Positions 8,217-17,179 are shown, counted from the first letter of the stretch. The stretch is 64,000 nucleotides of DNA from Fodinibius saliphilus (GCF_005869845.1 NZ_VAWF01000002.1:372001-436000); one strand, 5' to 3'. Numbers and translations are program-made. Notes: generated by a model not told the origin, from the sequence alone.

Positions 8217-11096
8217 ATGAAAAGAATTATAATCTTCTTCTTTCTACTCTTTCTTGGATCCTTCTACCAAAACTGTATTGCCCAATTTTATCCTACACAG
8301 TACCGCCCTTCTCAACAAAACTGGCAATATCTCAATACCGAACACTTCAATATCATCTATGACCAAGCTAATGATTCTACAGCTTTAGCAACTGCTCAGC
8401 TCCTAGAAGATCAATATGCTTCTGTGCAGGAACTTGTGGGAGGAAAGCTTACCAATTTTCCCATTATTCTTAACAACTATAATGATCGATCTAACGGTTT
8501 TGTTACCCCTTTTAATTTTAGATCTGAAATTGAGCTTCCTCCTATTAAATCTAAAGCTATGAATCCCCGTACCGGGGGCTGGCTCCAAAACGTAGCTCCT
8601 CACGAGCTTGTACATGCCCTGCAGTTTAGTAACTTGGGTGATTGCAATATTCCACAATTTGTAAATATTTTTTCACCCGATCTGGCTCGTTCTTTTCATG
8701 GAGCTATCCCATCAGGTATAGTGGAGGGCATTGCCGTGCATCACGAATCTGAAGGAATTATAGAAAAAGGGGGACGAGGTAATTATCCATTTTTCACTAA
8801 TCGTTTTAATGCCATGTTTAAAAGCGATCAGCGATGGTCGATGGGGCAACATGTTCACTTTTCAAGCAACACGCGTCCTTTTGACAGACATTACGTTGGA
8901 GGCTATGAGTTTACCTCTTGGTTGCAAAACAAATATGGAGATACAACCACCAAAGAAGCACTTGATTTTTATCTGGATTGGCCCTTCTTGGGCTATGGAG
9001 TAGCCCTTCGACATGCAACCGGAGATTGGCCCGGACAACTATATAATCAGTTTAAAAATGATCACGAAAGGGAACTTAAAAACTTCCATTCTTCCAATCA
9101 GCAACTTCAATATCTTAAAATTCCATTTAAAGGCAGAAAAATACGCCGGCCTAAATGGTTATCAAATTCTACACTCATTTTTTATGGCTCTTTCTATAAC
9201 CAGCGTCCCGGCTTTTACTCTTATAACCTGAAAAACCAAGAATTAGAGCGGTTTATTACTACCAACACCGTAAGTGATTTTCATTATACATTATCAGCCG
9301 ACCGCTCAAAAATGATCTACAGCTATTTTGAAGCCGATCCCCTCTACGACAGAACCTACAAAGCAGAGCTTGTTCAATACCATTTTGGAAGTAATCAAAA
9401 GAAACAGCTAACCAAAAAAGGTCGTTATTATGCACCTATTTTTGATGGGGATAAACTATTAGCTTTACAATCGGCACCAGCTACCTCTCGCTTAGTTGCT
9501 CTTCAACCACCTCCAGAAACGAACTCTCAACCTGAAGTTCTTATAACAGGAGAGAATTATCAGATCAAAGCAATTGCTAAAAATCCACAAACCAATTCTG
9601 TAGCCGTTACTGCCAATAAAAATGGCTTGCAAGCACTATGGATTTCTTCTCGAGACTCCCTTCAAAAACAGCTAGCCAAAAAACCTGATATAGCATTATA
9701 TGGAGGCGCTATTTTTGACCCTCAGTGGCATCCGGAAGGAAAAAAAATATTATTTAGCAGTGATGCTTCCGGCAGCTTTCAACTCTATGAATATGATTTA
9801 AGTACTAATAATGTTGTTCAGATAACAAAAAACGGATTCAATGCATTTGAAGGCAGCTACAGCCCTAATGGCAATAGAATAGCTTTTATCAGACAGATAA
9901 AAAATGAACAGCTCCCTATTATATTAGATCGTTCAGATTTTGTAAACAAAACTGTTGATATCCAAGAACGAAAACCTTCATACTCAAATAAAGACGGAAG
10001 AATTCAGGAAATAGTATCAGATTCTATAATTACTGCATCTCTACAATGGGAAACTGGTAACTACTCATCGGGACTAAACTGGATAAAACCCAGAACTGTT
10101 TTACCGGTTTTTGAAGAAGTTTCGAATCAAGATGTCTACAAATGGGGACTTAGCCTCCATAGTACCAATACCTTATCTAACCAATCATATTCTGCGGAAG
10201 TAACATTTTCAGAAAATCGGTTCTGGTACGATTTAAGCTATCGTAACAAAGGTTTTTATCCCGGTTTTAGAACTCGCATTTATAGAGAACCAAGCTATAA
10301 CTTTGCCCAACTTCAAAATAGTAATCAATCCATAACACTGCTTCGGGAAGAACGTGGAGGCTCCATAAGCGTACCCTTACCGGTTACTATAACCCAAAAT
10401 ACCTTTTTTACCAGTCTATTTATAGAACCGGAATTCCGGTATTCCCAATTAAAATTTACTGACCTTACCACTAATAGTTTCACAACTAATTTTAGCAATA
10501 CAGCTATTGGAAATATATATGGCCAATTTAATTTCCGATTGCAGCAAAACATCAGGGATGTACAGCCCAATAGCGGTGCCCTTATTTACGCTGAAATAGA
10601 ACACTATTTTGATTCAGGGGCTATTGATAAATTTGGTATACCGTCCAGGGAACCTACTGCACTACAGGGTGGACTTTTTACCTATCTTTCACCTCTAAAG
10701 AGGTGGAATCAATCACTACGATTGGGAATTAAAGGAATTACACAATCAGGATTAATCTATAATAACCAAGATATAGTTTCTGATGCATTCTCGGAACCGG
10801 TGTCTCCGACGAGTAATAATTTACTCAGTTTTAGCAGCCGGTATACCGTTCCGCTTCTTAATGCCGATGATGGTGGGTTTTTACTCCCCTTATACCTTAA
10901 CAATATTTATTTAGTTGGTTTTACTGATACTATTGTAGATCCTTTGGCAGATAACTGGCAACAAGAAACGCGTACGGTTTTTGGCTTAGGATTACGTACA
11001 CGTTTTAGAATATCTAATATGACCTTTGAACTGGGAGTCGGAGTTGGATATGAAGCTAGCAGAAATAGTACCCACTTTTTTATTGGCGATTTTTAA
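8217..11096 (+). CDS. Exported HExxH protein with propeller and barrel-like C-terminus
   Basis: A roughly 959-residue surface or periplasmic protein. I place the start at ATG 8217 rather than an upstream TTG at 8196, because it gives a clean signal peptide (MKRIIIFFFLLFLG ... NCIAQ). Region 1 (about 25-280) resembles a gluzincin-type metallopeptidase: APHELVHALQ supplies HExxH (H129, H133), and GIVEGIAVHHE about 50 residues later could supply the third ligand. Region 2 (about 300-570) has TolB/PD40-like propeller strands (QWHPEGKKILFSSDASGSFQLYE; YSPNGNRIAFI). Region 3 (about 620-959) consists of alternating aromatic strands ending in a short hydrophobic-aromatic tail, suggesting an outer-membrane barrel. 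The three-part architecture is seen; the substrate is unknown. Confidence 0.85.
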   Translation: MKRIIIFFFLLFLGSFYQNCIAQFYPTQYRPSQQNWQYLNTEHFNIIYDQANDSTALATAQLLEDQYASVQELVGGKLTNFPIILNNYNDRSNGFVTPFNFRSEIELPPIKSKAMNPRTGGWLQNVAPHELVHALQFSNLGDCNIPQFVNIFSPDLARSFHGAIPSGIVEGIAVHHESEGIIEKGGRGNYPFFTNRFNAMFKSDQRWSMGQHVHFSSNTRPFDRHYVGGYEFTSWLQNKYGDTTTKEALDFYLDWPFLGYGVALRHATGDWPGQLYNQFKNDHERELKNFHSSNQQLQYLKIPFKGRKIRRPKWLSNSTLIFYGSFYNQRPGFYSYNLKNQELERFITTNTVSDFHYTLSADRSKMIYSYFEADPLYDRTYKAELVQYHFGSNQKKQLTKKGRYYAPIFDGDKLLALQSAPATSRLVALQPPPETNSQPEVLITGENYQIKAIAKNPQTNSVAVTANKNGLQALWISSRDSLQKQLAKKPDIALYGGAIFDPQWHPEGKKILFSSDASGSFQLYEYDLSTNNVVQITKNGFNAFEGSYSPNGNRIAFIRQIKNEQLPIILDRSDFVNKTVDIQERKPSYSNKDGRIQEIVSDSIITASLQWETGNYSSGLNWIKPRTVLPVFEEVSNQDVYKWGLSLHSTNTLSNQSYSAEVTFSENRFWYDLSYRNKGFYPGFRTRIYREPSYNFAQLQNSNQSITLLREERGGSISVPLPVTITQNTFFTSLFIEPEFRYSQLKFTDLTTNSFTTNFSNTAIGNIYGQFNFRLQQNIRDVQPNSGALIYAEIEHYFDSGAIDKFGIPSREPTALQGGLFTYLSPLKRWNQSLRLGIKGITQSGLIYNNQDIVSDAFSEPVSPTSNNLLSFSSRYTVPLLNADDGGFLLPLYLNNIYLVGFTDTIVDPLADNWQQETRTVFGLGLRTRFRISNMTFELGVGVGYEASRNSTHFFIGDF

Positions 11097-11157
11097 AAAT
11101 ACTAGGTGTTACTATCTTTATAGCTGTTCATATACTTATATTTTGTAACCCTTTTTT

Positions 11158-11757
11158 ATGTCTTACTATAATTATATAACAACTTATTTCCTGGTTCTTG
11201 CAACTCTTTTCATTACCCTGGGCTGTCAACAAGAACAACCTGAAAAACCCGAGGAACCAGATCCAGTACGCAGAAAAAGCCCTATTGCTATTGCAAAAAC
11301 CTTTCATCCCGAAACCAATACTTATATCAAAATTACATATGGCCAACCTTCAAAAAGAGGTCGTAATATCTTTGGGGATATTGTACCCTACAACGAGGTT
11401 TGGCGTAGCGGTGCTAATGAAGCTACAGAAATCACTACCACCAATGATATCAGAATTGGAGGAGAAAAATTACGGGCGGGTACGTATTCATTTTTTAGTA
11501 TTCCCCGTAAAAATAAACCGTGGACCATTGTTATAAATAGCCAGCTGGGCCAATGGGGAGCATTTGACTACAATAAAACCTATGATGTACTACGTGTAGA
11601 TGGTAAAGCCCGAACGAAAGATAAATCTACAGAAATATTCACACTCCAATTTACTGACATTGAAAATGATTCTACCAATATCGTTATGGAATGGGATTAC
11701 ACTATTGTAAAAATACCAGTTACATTTATTAATTCTGACCCTACCTCTTCAGAATGA
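11158..11757 (+). CDS. DUF2911 lipoprotein
   Basis: A 199-residue lipoprotein. A signal peptide with lipobox TLFITLGC (Cys 23) leads into a Pro/Glu-rich linker, then a DUF2911 domain. Its signatures are IKITYGQPSKRGRNIFGDIVP, VWRSGANEATEI, LRAGTYSFFSIP and WTIVINSQLGQWGAF. The domain is widespread in Bacteroidota exported proteins and has no established function. The normal family length is about 170-290 residues, so this is a short but complete member. It lies 61 bp after the large propeller/barrel gene on the same strand and may be co-transcribed with it. Confidence 0.9.
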   Translation: MSYYNYITTYFLVLATLFITLGCQQEQPEKPEEPDPVRRKSPIAIAKTFHPETNTYIKITYGQPSKRGRNIFGDIVPYNEVWRSGANEATEITTTNDIRIGGEKLRAGTYSFFSIPRKNKPWTIVINSQLGQWGAFDYNKTYDVLRVDGKARTKDKSTEIFTLQFTDIENDSTNIVMEWDYTIVKIPVTFINSDPTSSE

Positions 11758-11793
11758 TTATTTAGGATTTTGAAAACCTATTTTTTCAAAAAA

Positions 11794-12135
11794 TCACGCT
11801 ACTTTTTGTAAGAGTTCATCGGGCACATCAATATCCATTCGTAGTAACATTGAAGCATGAGTTTTGCCCTGGGCATCCAGTTTTAGAGAGACTGTTCCCC
11901 CTCCGCCCAAACTTTCGTGCAGTACAAAGTTAAGAGCACCAATATTAGGAAGCTCATATCGTTTTACTTCCCCCTTACATATATGCTTCATATGTTCTTT
12001 CACCACATCAGCAGTGAGCTCCCTTTTAAGAAAAGAATAGAGATCCGGATGACGTGCTATTATCCCCACGTTACTTCCATCCCCTTTATCACCGCTTCGT
12101 CCATGTGCAATATCAATGAGCTTTACCTTGGCCAT
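11794..12135 (-). CDS. Stand-alone AtuA-like ferredoxin-fold domain protein
   Basis: A 113-residue protein matching the C-terminal ferredoxin-fold domain found in AtuA/DUF1446 proteins. The conserved opening VKLIDIAHGRSGDKGDGSNVG is followed by YELPNIGALNFVLHESLGGGG. In many genomes this domain is fused to, or encoded beside, the large DUF1446 domain linked to acyclic terpene or leucine-type acyl-CoA catabolism. Here no DUF1446 partner is visible on either side. The active role is unknown. The start ATG is clear, and the gene is convergent with the DUF2911 gene. Confidence 0.85.
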   Translation of the reverse strand: MAKVKLIDIAHGRSGDKGDGSNVGIIARHPDLYSFLKRELTADVVKEHMKHICKGEVKRYELPNIGALNFVLHESLGGGGTVSLKLDAQGKTHASMLLRMDIDVPDELLQKVA

Positions 12136-12157
12136 AACTGTTGGTCTAATTTTTTTT

Positions 12158-12409
12158 CTATTGTACTAAAAGATAGATTGATGTGAGAGTCCCCGCAAAC
12201 AAAAATATTTTTAAAATGAATACTTCTTGATCTAACCTAATGAATTCAATTGGTCTTTTATAAAATCTCCAAAATTGATTGAGTTTAAAACGTGCACAAA
12301 ATGAGGACCTCTGAATAAGAGAATGTTGGTAAATGATTGGGAGAGAGCAACAATTGGCTTTCTTTTTCTCGCTTAGGTTTGGTTTATTGTTTACCGTTGG
12401 CATAAGCAT
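12158..12409 (-). CDS. Possible small membrane protein, weakly supported
   Basis: An 83-codon frame just upstream (22 bp) of the AtuA-like gene and on the same strand, with a hydrophobic C-terminal helix (FILKIFLFAGTLTSIYLLVQ) after a basic aromatic segment (NQFWRFYKRPIEF). It fills most of the 354-bp gap 12136-12489. I recognise no family and codon use is not decisive, so it may be a chance frame. Confidence 0.25.
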   Translation of the reverse strand: MLMPTVNNKPNLSEKKKANCCSLPIIYQHSLIQRSSFCARFKLNQFWRFYKRPIEFIRLDQEVFILKIFLFAGTLTSIYLLVQ

Positions 12410-12489
12410 AATAATTGTAAGAAAATGATGTTTAAAAACGTCTGCTATCCAACGTTAAAACTGAAGTTACATCTATAAAAATATTACTA

Positions 12490-13740
12490 ATGAGTAAGCC
12501 GAAACGAGTCGTCATTACGGGACTAGGAGCTTTATCACCGCTTGGAAATAATGTTGAAGATTTTTGGGAAAACCTTTGTAATGGTGTCAGTGGTGCCGAC
12601 CGTATCACCAATTTTGATCCCTCTGAATTTCGCACCCATTTTGCATGTGAACTAAACAACTTTGATGTTTCTGAACATCTGGAGCATAATACCATTCGAC
12701 GCTCCGATCCTTATAGCCAATATGCTTTAGTAGCAACTGACCAGGCTGTTGAAGATTCTGGGCTCGATTTTGATGAAATGGACCCTTTTGATACCGGTGT
12801 TATCTGGGGTAGTGGGCAGGGAGGTATGCATACCTTCGAAAACGAAGTTAAAAATTATGCTGAAAACGATTATTCACCTCGATTTAATCCATTTTTTGTG
12901 CCAAAACTTATCATCAACATGGCTCCGGGCATGATTTCGATGAAGTATGGGCTGATGGGCATTAATTATGCTACCGTATCGGCATGCGCTACTTCTAATA
13001 CAGCAATAATGGATGCTCTTAACTATATTCGGTGGGGAAAAGCCAAGGTTATGATTACTGGTGGATCTGAAGCTGGTATTACCGAATCTTCTTTTGGAGG
13101 ATTCTCTGCTATGCGTGCTATGTCACAACGTAATGATGATCCCAAGCATGCATCCCGGCCTTTTGATAAAGACCGCGACGGCTTTGTGATGGGAGAAGGG
13201 GCAGCAACGCTTATCCTTGAAGAATATGAGCATGCAAAAGCGCGTGGTGCGAAGATTTATGGAGAAGTTACCGGGGCAGCGATGACCGCCGATGCTTACC
13301 ATATGACTGCCACACATCCAGAGGGTAGAGGCGCTAAAATGGCCATGAAAAGAGCCCTTGATGACAGTGAGCTAAATACCGAAGATGTTGACTACCTTAA
13401 TACCCATGCAACATCAACACCGGTTGGTGATATCAGTGAAACCAAAGCTATTGCAAATGTTTTTGAAAATAACCTGGATAACTTACATATCAATGCTACA
13501 AAATCGATGACCGGACACCTGCTTGGTGCAGCTGGAGCTATCGAAGCAATTGCGAGTATTAAATCAATAAATGAAGGTATTATTCCGCCTACCATTAATA
13601 CGGAAAATGTTGATGACAAAATTCCAGACGGAATTCAAATTGTTCTTAATGAAGCAATGGAAAAAGAAGTCAATGTTGCTATGAGTAACACCTTTGGTTT
13701 TGGAGGTCACAATGGCATTGTTGTGTTCAAAAAAGTCTGA
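12490..13740 (+). CDS. fabF: 3-oxoacyl-ACP synthase II
   Basis: A 416-residue KAS II enzyme that condenses malonyl-ACP with acyl-ACP during cytosolic fatty-acid elongation. The thiolase-fold catalytic triad is complete: Cys166 in TVSACATSN, His in NTHATSTPVGD (about 306) and His in KSMTGHLLGAAGA (about 342). The C-terminal NTFGFGGHNG loop is also present. Length is standard. It is not next to acpP or fabD here, so it stands outside the usual fab cluster. An intrinsic terminator follows directly. Confidence 0.96.
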   Translation: MSKPKRVVITGLGALSPLGNNVEDFWENLCNGVSGADRITNFDPSEFRTHFACELNNFDVSEHLEHNTIRRSDPYSQYALVATDQAVEDSGLDFDEMDPFDTGVIWGSGQGGMHTFENEVKNYAENDYSPRFNPFFVPKLIINMAPGMISMKYGLMGINYATVSACATSNTAIMDALNYIRWGKAKVMITGGSEAGITESSFGGFSAMRAMSQRNDDPKHASRPFDKDRDGFVMGEGAATLILEEYEHAKARGAKIYGEVTGAAMTADAYHMTATHPEGRGAKMAMKRALDDSELNTEDVDYLNTHATSTPVGDISETKAIANVFENNLDNLHINATKSMTGHLLGAAGAIEAIASIKSINEGIIPPTINTENVDDKIPDGIQIVLNEAMEKEVNVAMSNTFGFGGHNGIVVFKKV

Positions 13741-13764
13741 CTTTTTTGCTTTTCTGATTTTTGA

Positions 13765-13789
13765 AAGTCCGGTCTTTATGACCGGGCTT
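13765..13789 (+). terminator. Terminator after fabF
   Basis: A 10-bp stem (AAGTCCGGTC / GACCGGGCTT, one G-U pair) with a TTTAT loop and a following run of seven T. It lies between the convergent fabF and alpha/beta hydrolase genes. Confidence 0.9.
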
Positions 13790-13792
13790 TTT

Positions 13793-14479
13793 TTATTTAT
13801 GAAAAAAATCGACAAGTGAACTAACTAAAACTTTTTCATTAACTGCATCGAAAGGGTGTTTGGTTTTGGGCAAAACCATTAGCTGAGCATTGGGCATCTC
13901 TTGATAGACCTGTACAGTTTTATCAATATCGGCTGTAGTGTCCTTGTCACCCACATGCAACCTTACTGTGTGTTCAATCTTATTCCAATCTTCAGGCTTT
14001 ATTGTTGGTTGACTCCCTAACCCCTCCAGCATCTGTTTAGTCTGCCGAACTACCCGCTGCCAACCATCGGGATGCCTTTTCTTCAAAATCTCTGCAAAAT
14101 GAGGAACTTTTTCTTCTATCTTTTGCGGATATAGATAGCGACATTCTCGCCTTACAATTTCCTTATTCCACTGTAGCACAGTGCCAAGAGTAGCAATTTT
14201 GTTTATTCGCCCTGGATGGGTAAGTGCTAAAGACAGAGCCACATAACCGCCCATGCTGTATCCAAAAATGTTTGCTTCATTAATATTGTGTTCTTCCAAG
14301 TATCCCAACACATTTTCGGCAAAATAGGAGATTCGGAATGGACTGTCTGTTGCTCCTGATTCACCATGTCCTTCAAAATCCAGCTGATGAATTTCAAAAT
14401 TATTCGCAAGAGCTGATTTGATACCATCAAATTGCTCTTTACTACCCAAAGCCCCATGTAATAATATGAGAGGTAACAT
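13793..14479 (-). CDS. Alpha/beta-fold hydrolase
   Basis: A 228-residue serine hydrolase of the alpha/beta fold. The oxyanion-hole motif LILLHGALGSKEQFD is at the N-terminus, the nucleophile elbow GYSMGG at about residues 93-98, an acid candidate in LHVGDKDTTADID near 183, and the catalytic His in PKTKHPFDAV near 210. It is compact, with a small lid, like BioH/MenH-type esterases. The substrate cannot be read from sequence. There is no signal peptide, so it is probably cytosolic. It is monocistronic and convergent with fabF. Confidence 0.88.
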   Translation of the reverse strand: MLPLILLHGALGSKEQFDGIKSALANNFEIHQLDFEGHGESGATDSPFRISYFAENVLGYLEEHNINEANIFGYSMGGYVALSLALTHPGRINKIATLGTVLQWNKEIVRRECRYLYPQKIEEKVPHFAEILKKRHPDGWQRVVRQTKQMLEGLGSQPTIKPEDWNKIEHTVRLHVGDKDTTADIDKTVQVYQEMPNAQLMVLPKTKHPFDAVNEKVLVSSLVDFFHK

Positions 14480-14750
14480 AATATATTATTAACTAAACGA
14501 TTAATTAAATTAATCCTCTTACATAAATTTTAATAGTATCTTCAAAGAAATTATATCCAGTTCTTGAGGAGATACATTTTTATGTATGGTCTCCACTTTA
14601 CAAAGAGGAAATTAACCATATTTCTTTCTAAATCCTTAAGCCTCACTCTCCAGATAGTATTGCTATCACTGTTTACCCATTGTAACAGGAATCCAACTAC
14701 CACGACCTTTTTTGACAGCTATAGACCTACAGTTTAGGTAATAGTTATAT

Positions 14751-15755
14751 CTAATCAATGATACCCATTTCAACAACTGTCTCATCCATTTCAGAAACAA
14801 TTTCCTGAACCTCTTCTGCAGTATCCGGATCTACGACAGCAATAAGTCCAATTCCCAGGTTAAAAGTAGAGCGCATATCGTCTTCAGGGACATTTCCAAT
14901 ATCCTGAATCAACTCAAAAAGTGCTGGACGATCCCAGGCATCCCAATCTATGTTGATGCCCAGCTGCTCAGGTACTACCCGTTTTGTGTTACCAATAATT
15001 CCACCGCCGGTTACATGAGAAAAGCCGTGTACACCATTAATATCTCGTAATTCTTTGATTAATGGTAAATACGATTTGTGTATGGCCAACAAGGCTTCAC
15101 CAACCGTACCGTCAAGTTCATCTACTTTATCACTTACTTCATATTTCGAAAACAATACTTTACGGGCCAGAGAATAACCATTGGTATGCAAACCAGTACT
15201 GGGAAAGCCGAGAAGAACATCTCCTTGCTCAATATCCTTACCATTAATCACTTTTTCACGGTCAACCATACCCACAATGGTCCCTGCCAAGTCAAACTCA
15301 CCCTCATTGTAGATATCGGGCATCTCTGCAGTTTCTCCACCGATAAGTGCTACTCCATTTTCTTTACAGGCTTTAGCAAAGCCTTTAACTACTTCGTAAC
15401 CTACTTCCTGTTCCAGTTTTCCGGTAGAAAAATAATCCAGAAAAAAGAGAGGATCGGCACCACAAACAGCAATATCGTTTATGCAATGATTAACCAAATC
15501 TTGGCCGACAGTATCATATTTTTGAGCTTTAAAAGCTACAATTAGCTTAGTACCTACACCATCCACGCTACTAACAAAAACAGGATCATCATAGCTTCCT
15601 AAATCAGGACGAAAGAACCCCCCAAATCCACCGATATTACTTAGTACGGCATTACTGTGGGTTTCTTTTACTACATCTTTAATTGATTCTACCATTTCTT
15701 CACCGGCTTCAATATCAACACCGGCATCTTTATACGTAAATTCTTTTTTACTCAT
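14751..15755 (-). CDS. purM: Phosphoribosylformylglycinamidine cyclo-ligase
   Basis: AIR synthetase, the ATP-dependent fifth step of purine biosynthesis (FGAM to AIR). The frame is open upstream to 15818, but the family start is MSKKEFTYKDAGVDIEAGEEM, so I place the ATG at 15755, giving 334 residues. Motifs include DGVGTKLIVAFKA, HCINDIAVCGADPLFFLDYF, ALIGGETAEMPDIY and SHVTGGGIIGNTKR. The start codon overlaps the stop of the upstream YfiT-like gene by one base (TAATG), so translation is probably coupled. Its length is close to the usual 340-350. Confidence 0.96.
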   Translation of the reverse strand: MSKKEFTYKDAGVDIEAGEEMVESIKDVVKETHSNAVLSNIGGFGGFFRPDLGSYDDPVFVSSVDGVGTKLIVAFKAQKYDTVGQDLVNHCINDIAVCGADPLFFLDYFSTGKLEQEVGYEVVKGFAKACKENGVALIGGETAEMPDIYNEGEFDLAGTIVGMVDREKVINGKDIEQGDVLLGFPSTGLHTNGYSLARKVLFSKYEVSDKVDELDGTVGEALLAIHKSYLPLIKELRDINGVHGFSHVTGGGIIGNTKRVVPEQLGINIDWDAWDRPALFELIQDIGNVPEDDMRSTFNLGIGLIAVVDPDTAEEVQEIVSEMDETVVEMGIID

Positions 15756-16279
15756 TAGTTCCAGTTTTTTCGCTTTTTCAAAGTTGTTATGTGTGCCAGG
15801 TGATGTTTCCCATGCCAAGCATAAAGGCCTATTAAACTTTTCAATACAAGTATACCTTGATCAGGATGAACAAGTTCTCGGTTAAGCTGGTTTTTATCCA
15901 GTGACTTAAGCAAATTAGTCCAACGCTGATGTATACCGCTAATCACCTTCAGTGAAGGTTCAATAGACGCAGAAGAATCAACGAGATCAGCCCATAAATC
16001 CTGATCGTAAGGTTTTACAGTTGGACAATCTTCAGTAAGAGTTAATTTAACTCGGCAGTATCCATTTAGGTGACTGTCAGCAAGATGATGGATTACCTGA
16101 CGCAAAGTCCATCCATTTTCTCGATAAGGTGTCTTAAGTTGCTCATTTGTTAACCTTGAAACTTGTTTTTGTAATTGCATTGGTAATGCCTCAATCTCGT
16201 CAATCGAGCTGGCAATATCCCGGGGAGAGACAGGATCTTGGATCTGGTACCGACCAATCGGATATTTGAGATTTAGCAT
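15755..16279 (-). CDS. YfiT-like putative metal-dependent hydrolase (DinB superfamily)
   Basis: A 174-residue protein of the YfiT/BstA branch of the DinB four-helix superfamily. The N-terminal LKYPIGRYQIQDPVSPRDI is typical. Three metal-binding histidines are visible: His in VIHHLADSHLNGY (about 67-71) and the HGKHHLAHI cluster near residue 158. Relatives include bacillithiol S-transferases, so thiol-dependent detoxification is possible but unproven here. It is translationally coupled to purM through a TAATG overlap. Its 5' end faces the DnaA-box-rich gap, so its promoter must lie in or beside the origin. Confidence 0.9.
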   Translation of the reverse strand: MLNLKYPIGRYQIQDPVSPRDIASSIDEIEALPMQLQKQVSRLTNEQLKTPYRENGWTLRQVIHHLADSHLNGYCRVKLTLTEDCPTVKPYDQDLWADLVDSSASIEPSLKVISGIHQRWTNLLKSLDKNQLNRELVHPDQGILVLKSLIGLYAWHGKHHLAHITTLKKRKNWN

Positions 16280-16360
16280 AATTTATTCTGAACGTTTCAG
16301 AGGTTCGCTTTTTAAACTGATATGAATATAGCCAACTTGGTTCTCGTTTTTAAGAATTAT

Positions 16361-16725
16361 TTCTCCACATTATCCACCGGAAAACACTAAATACAATAAG
16401 ATTATAATATTTGTAGTACATAGTAGTTACTGTGGATAAGTGGAAAACTTTTCCATACACAGTAATATAATATTGTTAACAGTTTTGTGGATTATTTTGT
16501 GGATAACTATCATATAAAAAACAATACTTTAGCGTTAATTATTTTTGGTTATCCACAATCCACAATAAAGTGAGTGTCAAGAAAAAAATGTTATCGACAC
16601 AAAAATTTGATTGGATAACCTGTGGAAAACAAAATTAAGTTGTTGAAAGCTGTGGAGAAATTTTGTTGGTTTTGAATGTTCTATTTTGAGAAGAAGTTAT
16701 ACACATACTTATCCACATAGTTATT
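16361..16725. other. Candidate chromosomal replication origin (oriC)
   Basis: DnaA boxes fill this gap. Perfect copies of TTATCCACA: 16431-16439 (-), 16498-16506 (-), 16549-16557 (+) and 16709-16717 (+). One-mismatch copies: 16370-16378 (TTATCCACC), 16486-16494 (-), 16591-16599 (TTATCGACA), 16621-16629 (-), 16651-16659 (-) and 16697-16705 (TTATACACA). AT-rich stretches lie at 16388-16412 and 16507-16548. This density in a 459-bp non-coding gap flanked by outward-facing genes is what origins show. dnaA is not in the window, which is common in Bacteroidota. A DnaA-autoregulated promoter is the main alternative. Confidence 0.85.
16388..16439 (-). other. DnaA box / DnaA-trio-like / AT-rich unwinding module
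   Basis: Read on the minus strand: a perfect box TTATCCACA (16439-16431), a three-base spacer, then ACTACTATGTACTAC (16427-16413), then 25 bp of almost pure A/T (16412-16388). The CTA repeats resemble the DnaA-trios that nucleate DnaA filaments on single strands in Bacillus-type basal unwinding elements. The order (box, trio, AT-rich) matches that architecture. Confidence 0.65.
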
Positions 16726-16738
16726 AACAGACTTAAAT

Positions 16739-17179
16739 ATGAAAATTGTTCTACAGCGGGTATCAAAAGCGAGTGTTACAGTCGACGATGTGCGAATCGG
16801 ATCAATTTCAGATGGTTTGATGCTGCTTGTTGGTGTCCATGAAGATGACACTAAAGAAGAAATGGAGTGGCTGGCAGAAAAGATTTTAAAACTCCGTGTG
16901 TTTGATGACAAGGATGGTAAAATGAATCTGTCGGTACAAGATATTAATGGAGAGATTCTGGTAGTCCCACAGTTTACTTTATACGGTGATTATAAACAGG
17001 GAAACAGACCAAGTTACTTTGAGGCTGCTGGTCCTAAAAAGGCTAAACAGCTATATAAAGGAATACTTACCTATTTTAAGGAGAACTCATCTCTTAATAT
17101 AGAAAGAGGTGAATTTGGTGCTTATATGGATGTTGAGCTTAACAACGATGGTCCGGTTACTTTGGTTATGAAAAGATAA
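16739..17179 (+). CDS. dtd: D-aminoacyl-tRNA deacylase
   Basis: A 146-residue DTD enzyme that hydrolyses D-amino acids (and glycine) from mischarged tRNA, giving chiral proofreading in the cytosol. The N-terminus MKIVLQRVSKASVTVD is diagnostic. The two active-site motifs are VPQFTLYGD (about 81-89; the common Ser-Gln is Pro-Gln here) and NNDGPVTLVMKR at the C-terminus, which contains the Gly-cisPro pair used for chiral exclusion. Length is exactly typical. The start lies only 21 bp from the last DnaA box, so its promoter lies inside the origin region. Confidence 0.95.
   Translation: MKIVLQRVSKASVTVDDVRIGSISDGLMLLVGVHEDDTKEEMEWLAEKILKLRVFDDKDGKMNLSVQDINGEILVVPQFTLYGDYKQGNRPSYFEAAGPKKAKQLYKGILTYFKENSSLNIERGEFGAYMDVELNNDGPVTLVMKR

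Noticed and set aside
16361-16725. DnaA-box cluster as a dnaA promoter
   Set aside because: Neither flanking gene is dnaA (dtd on the right, YfiT-like on the left), so simple autoregulation does not explain so many boxes, though other DnaA-titration roles cannot be ruled out.
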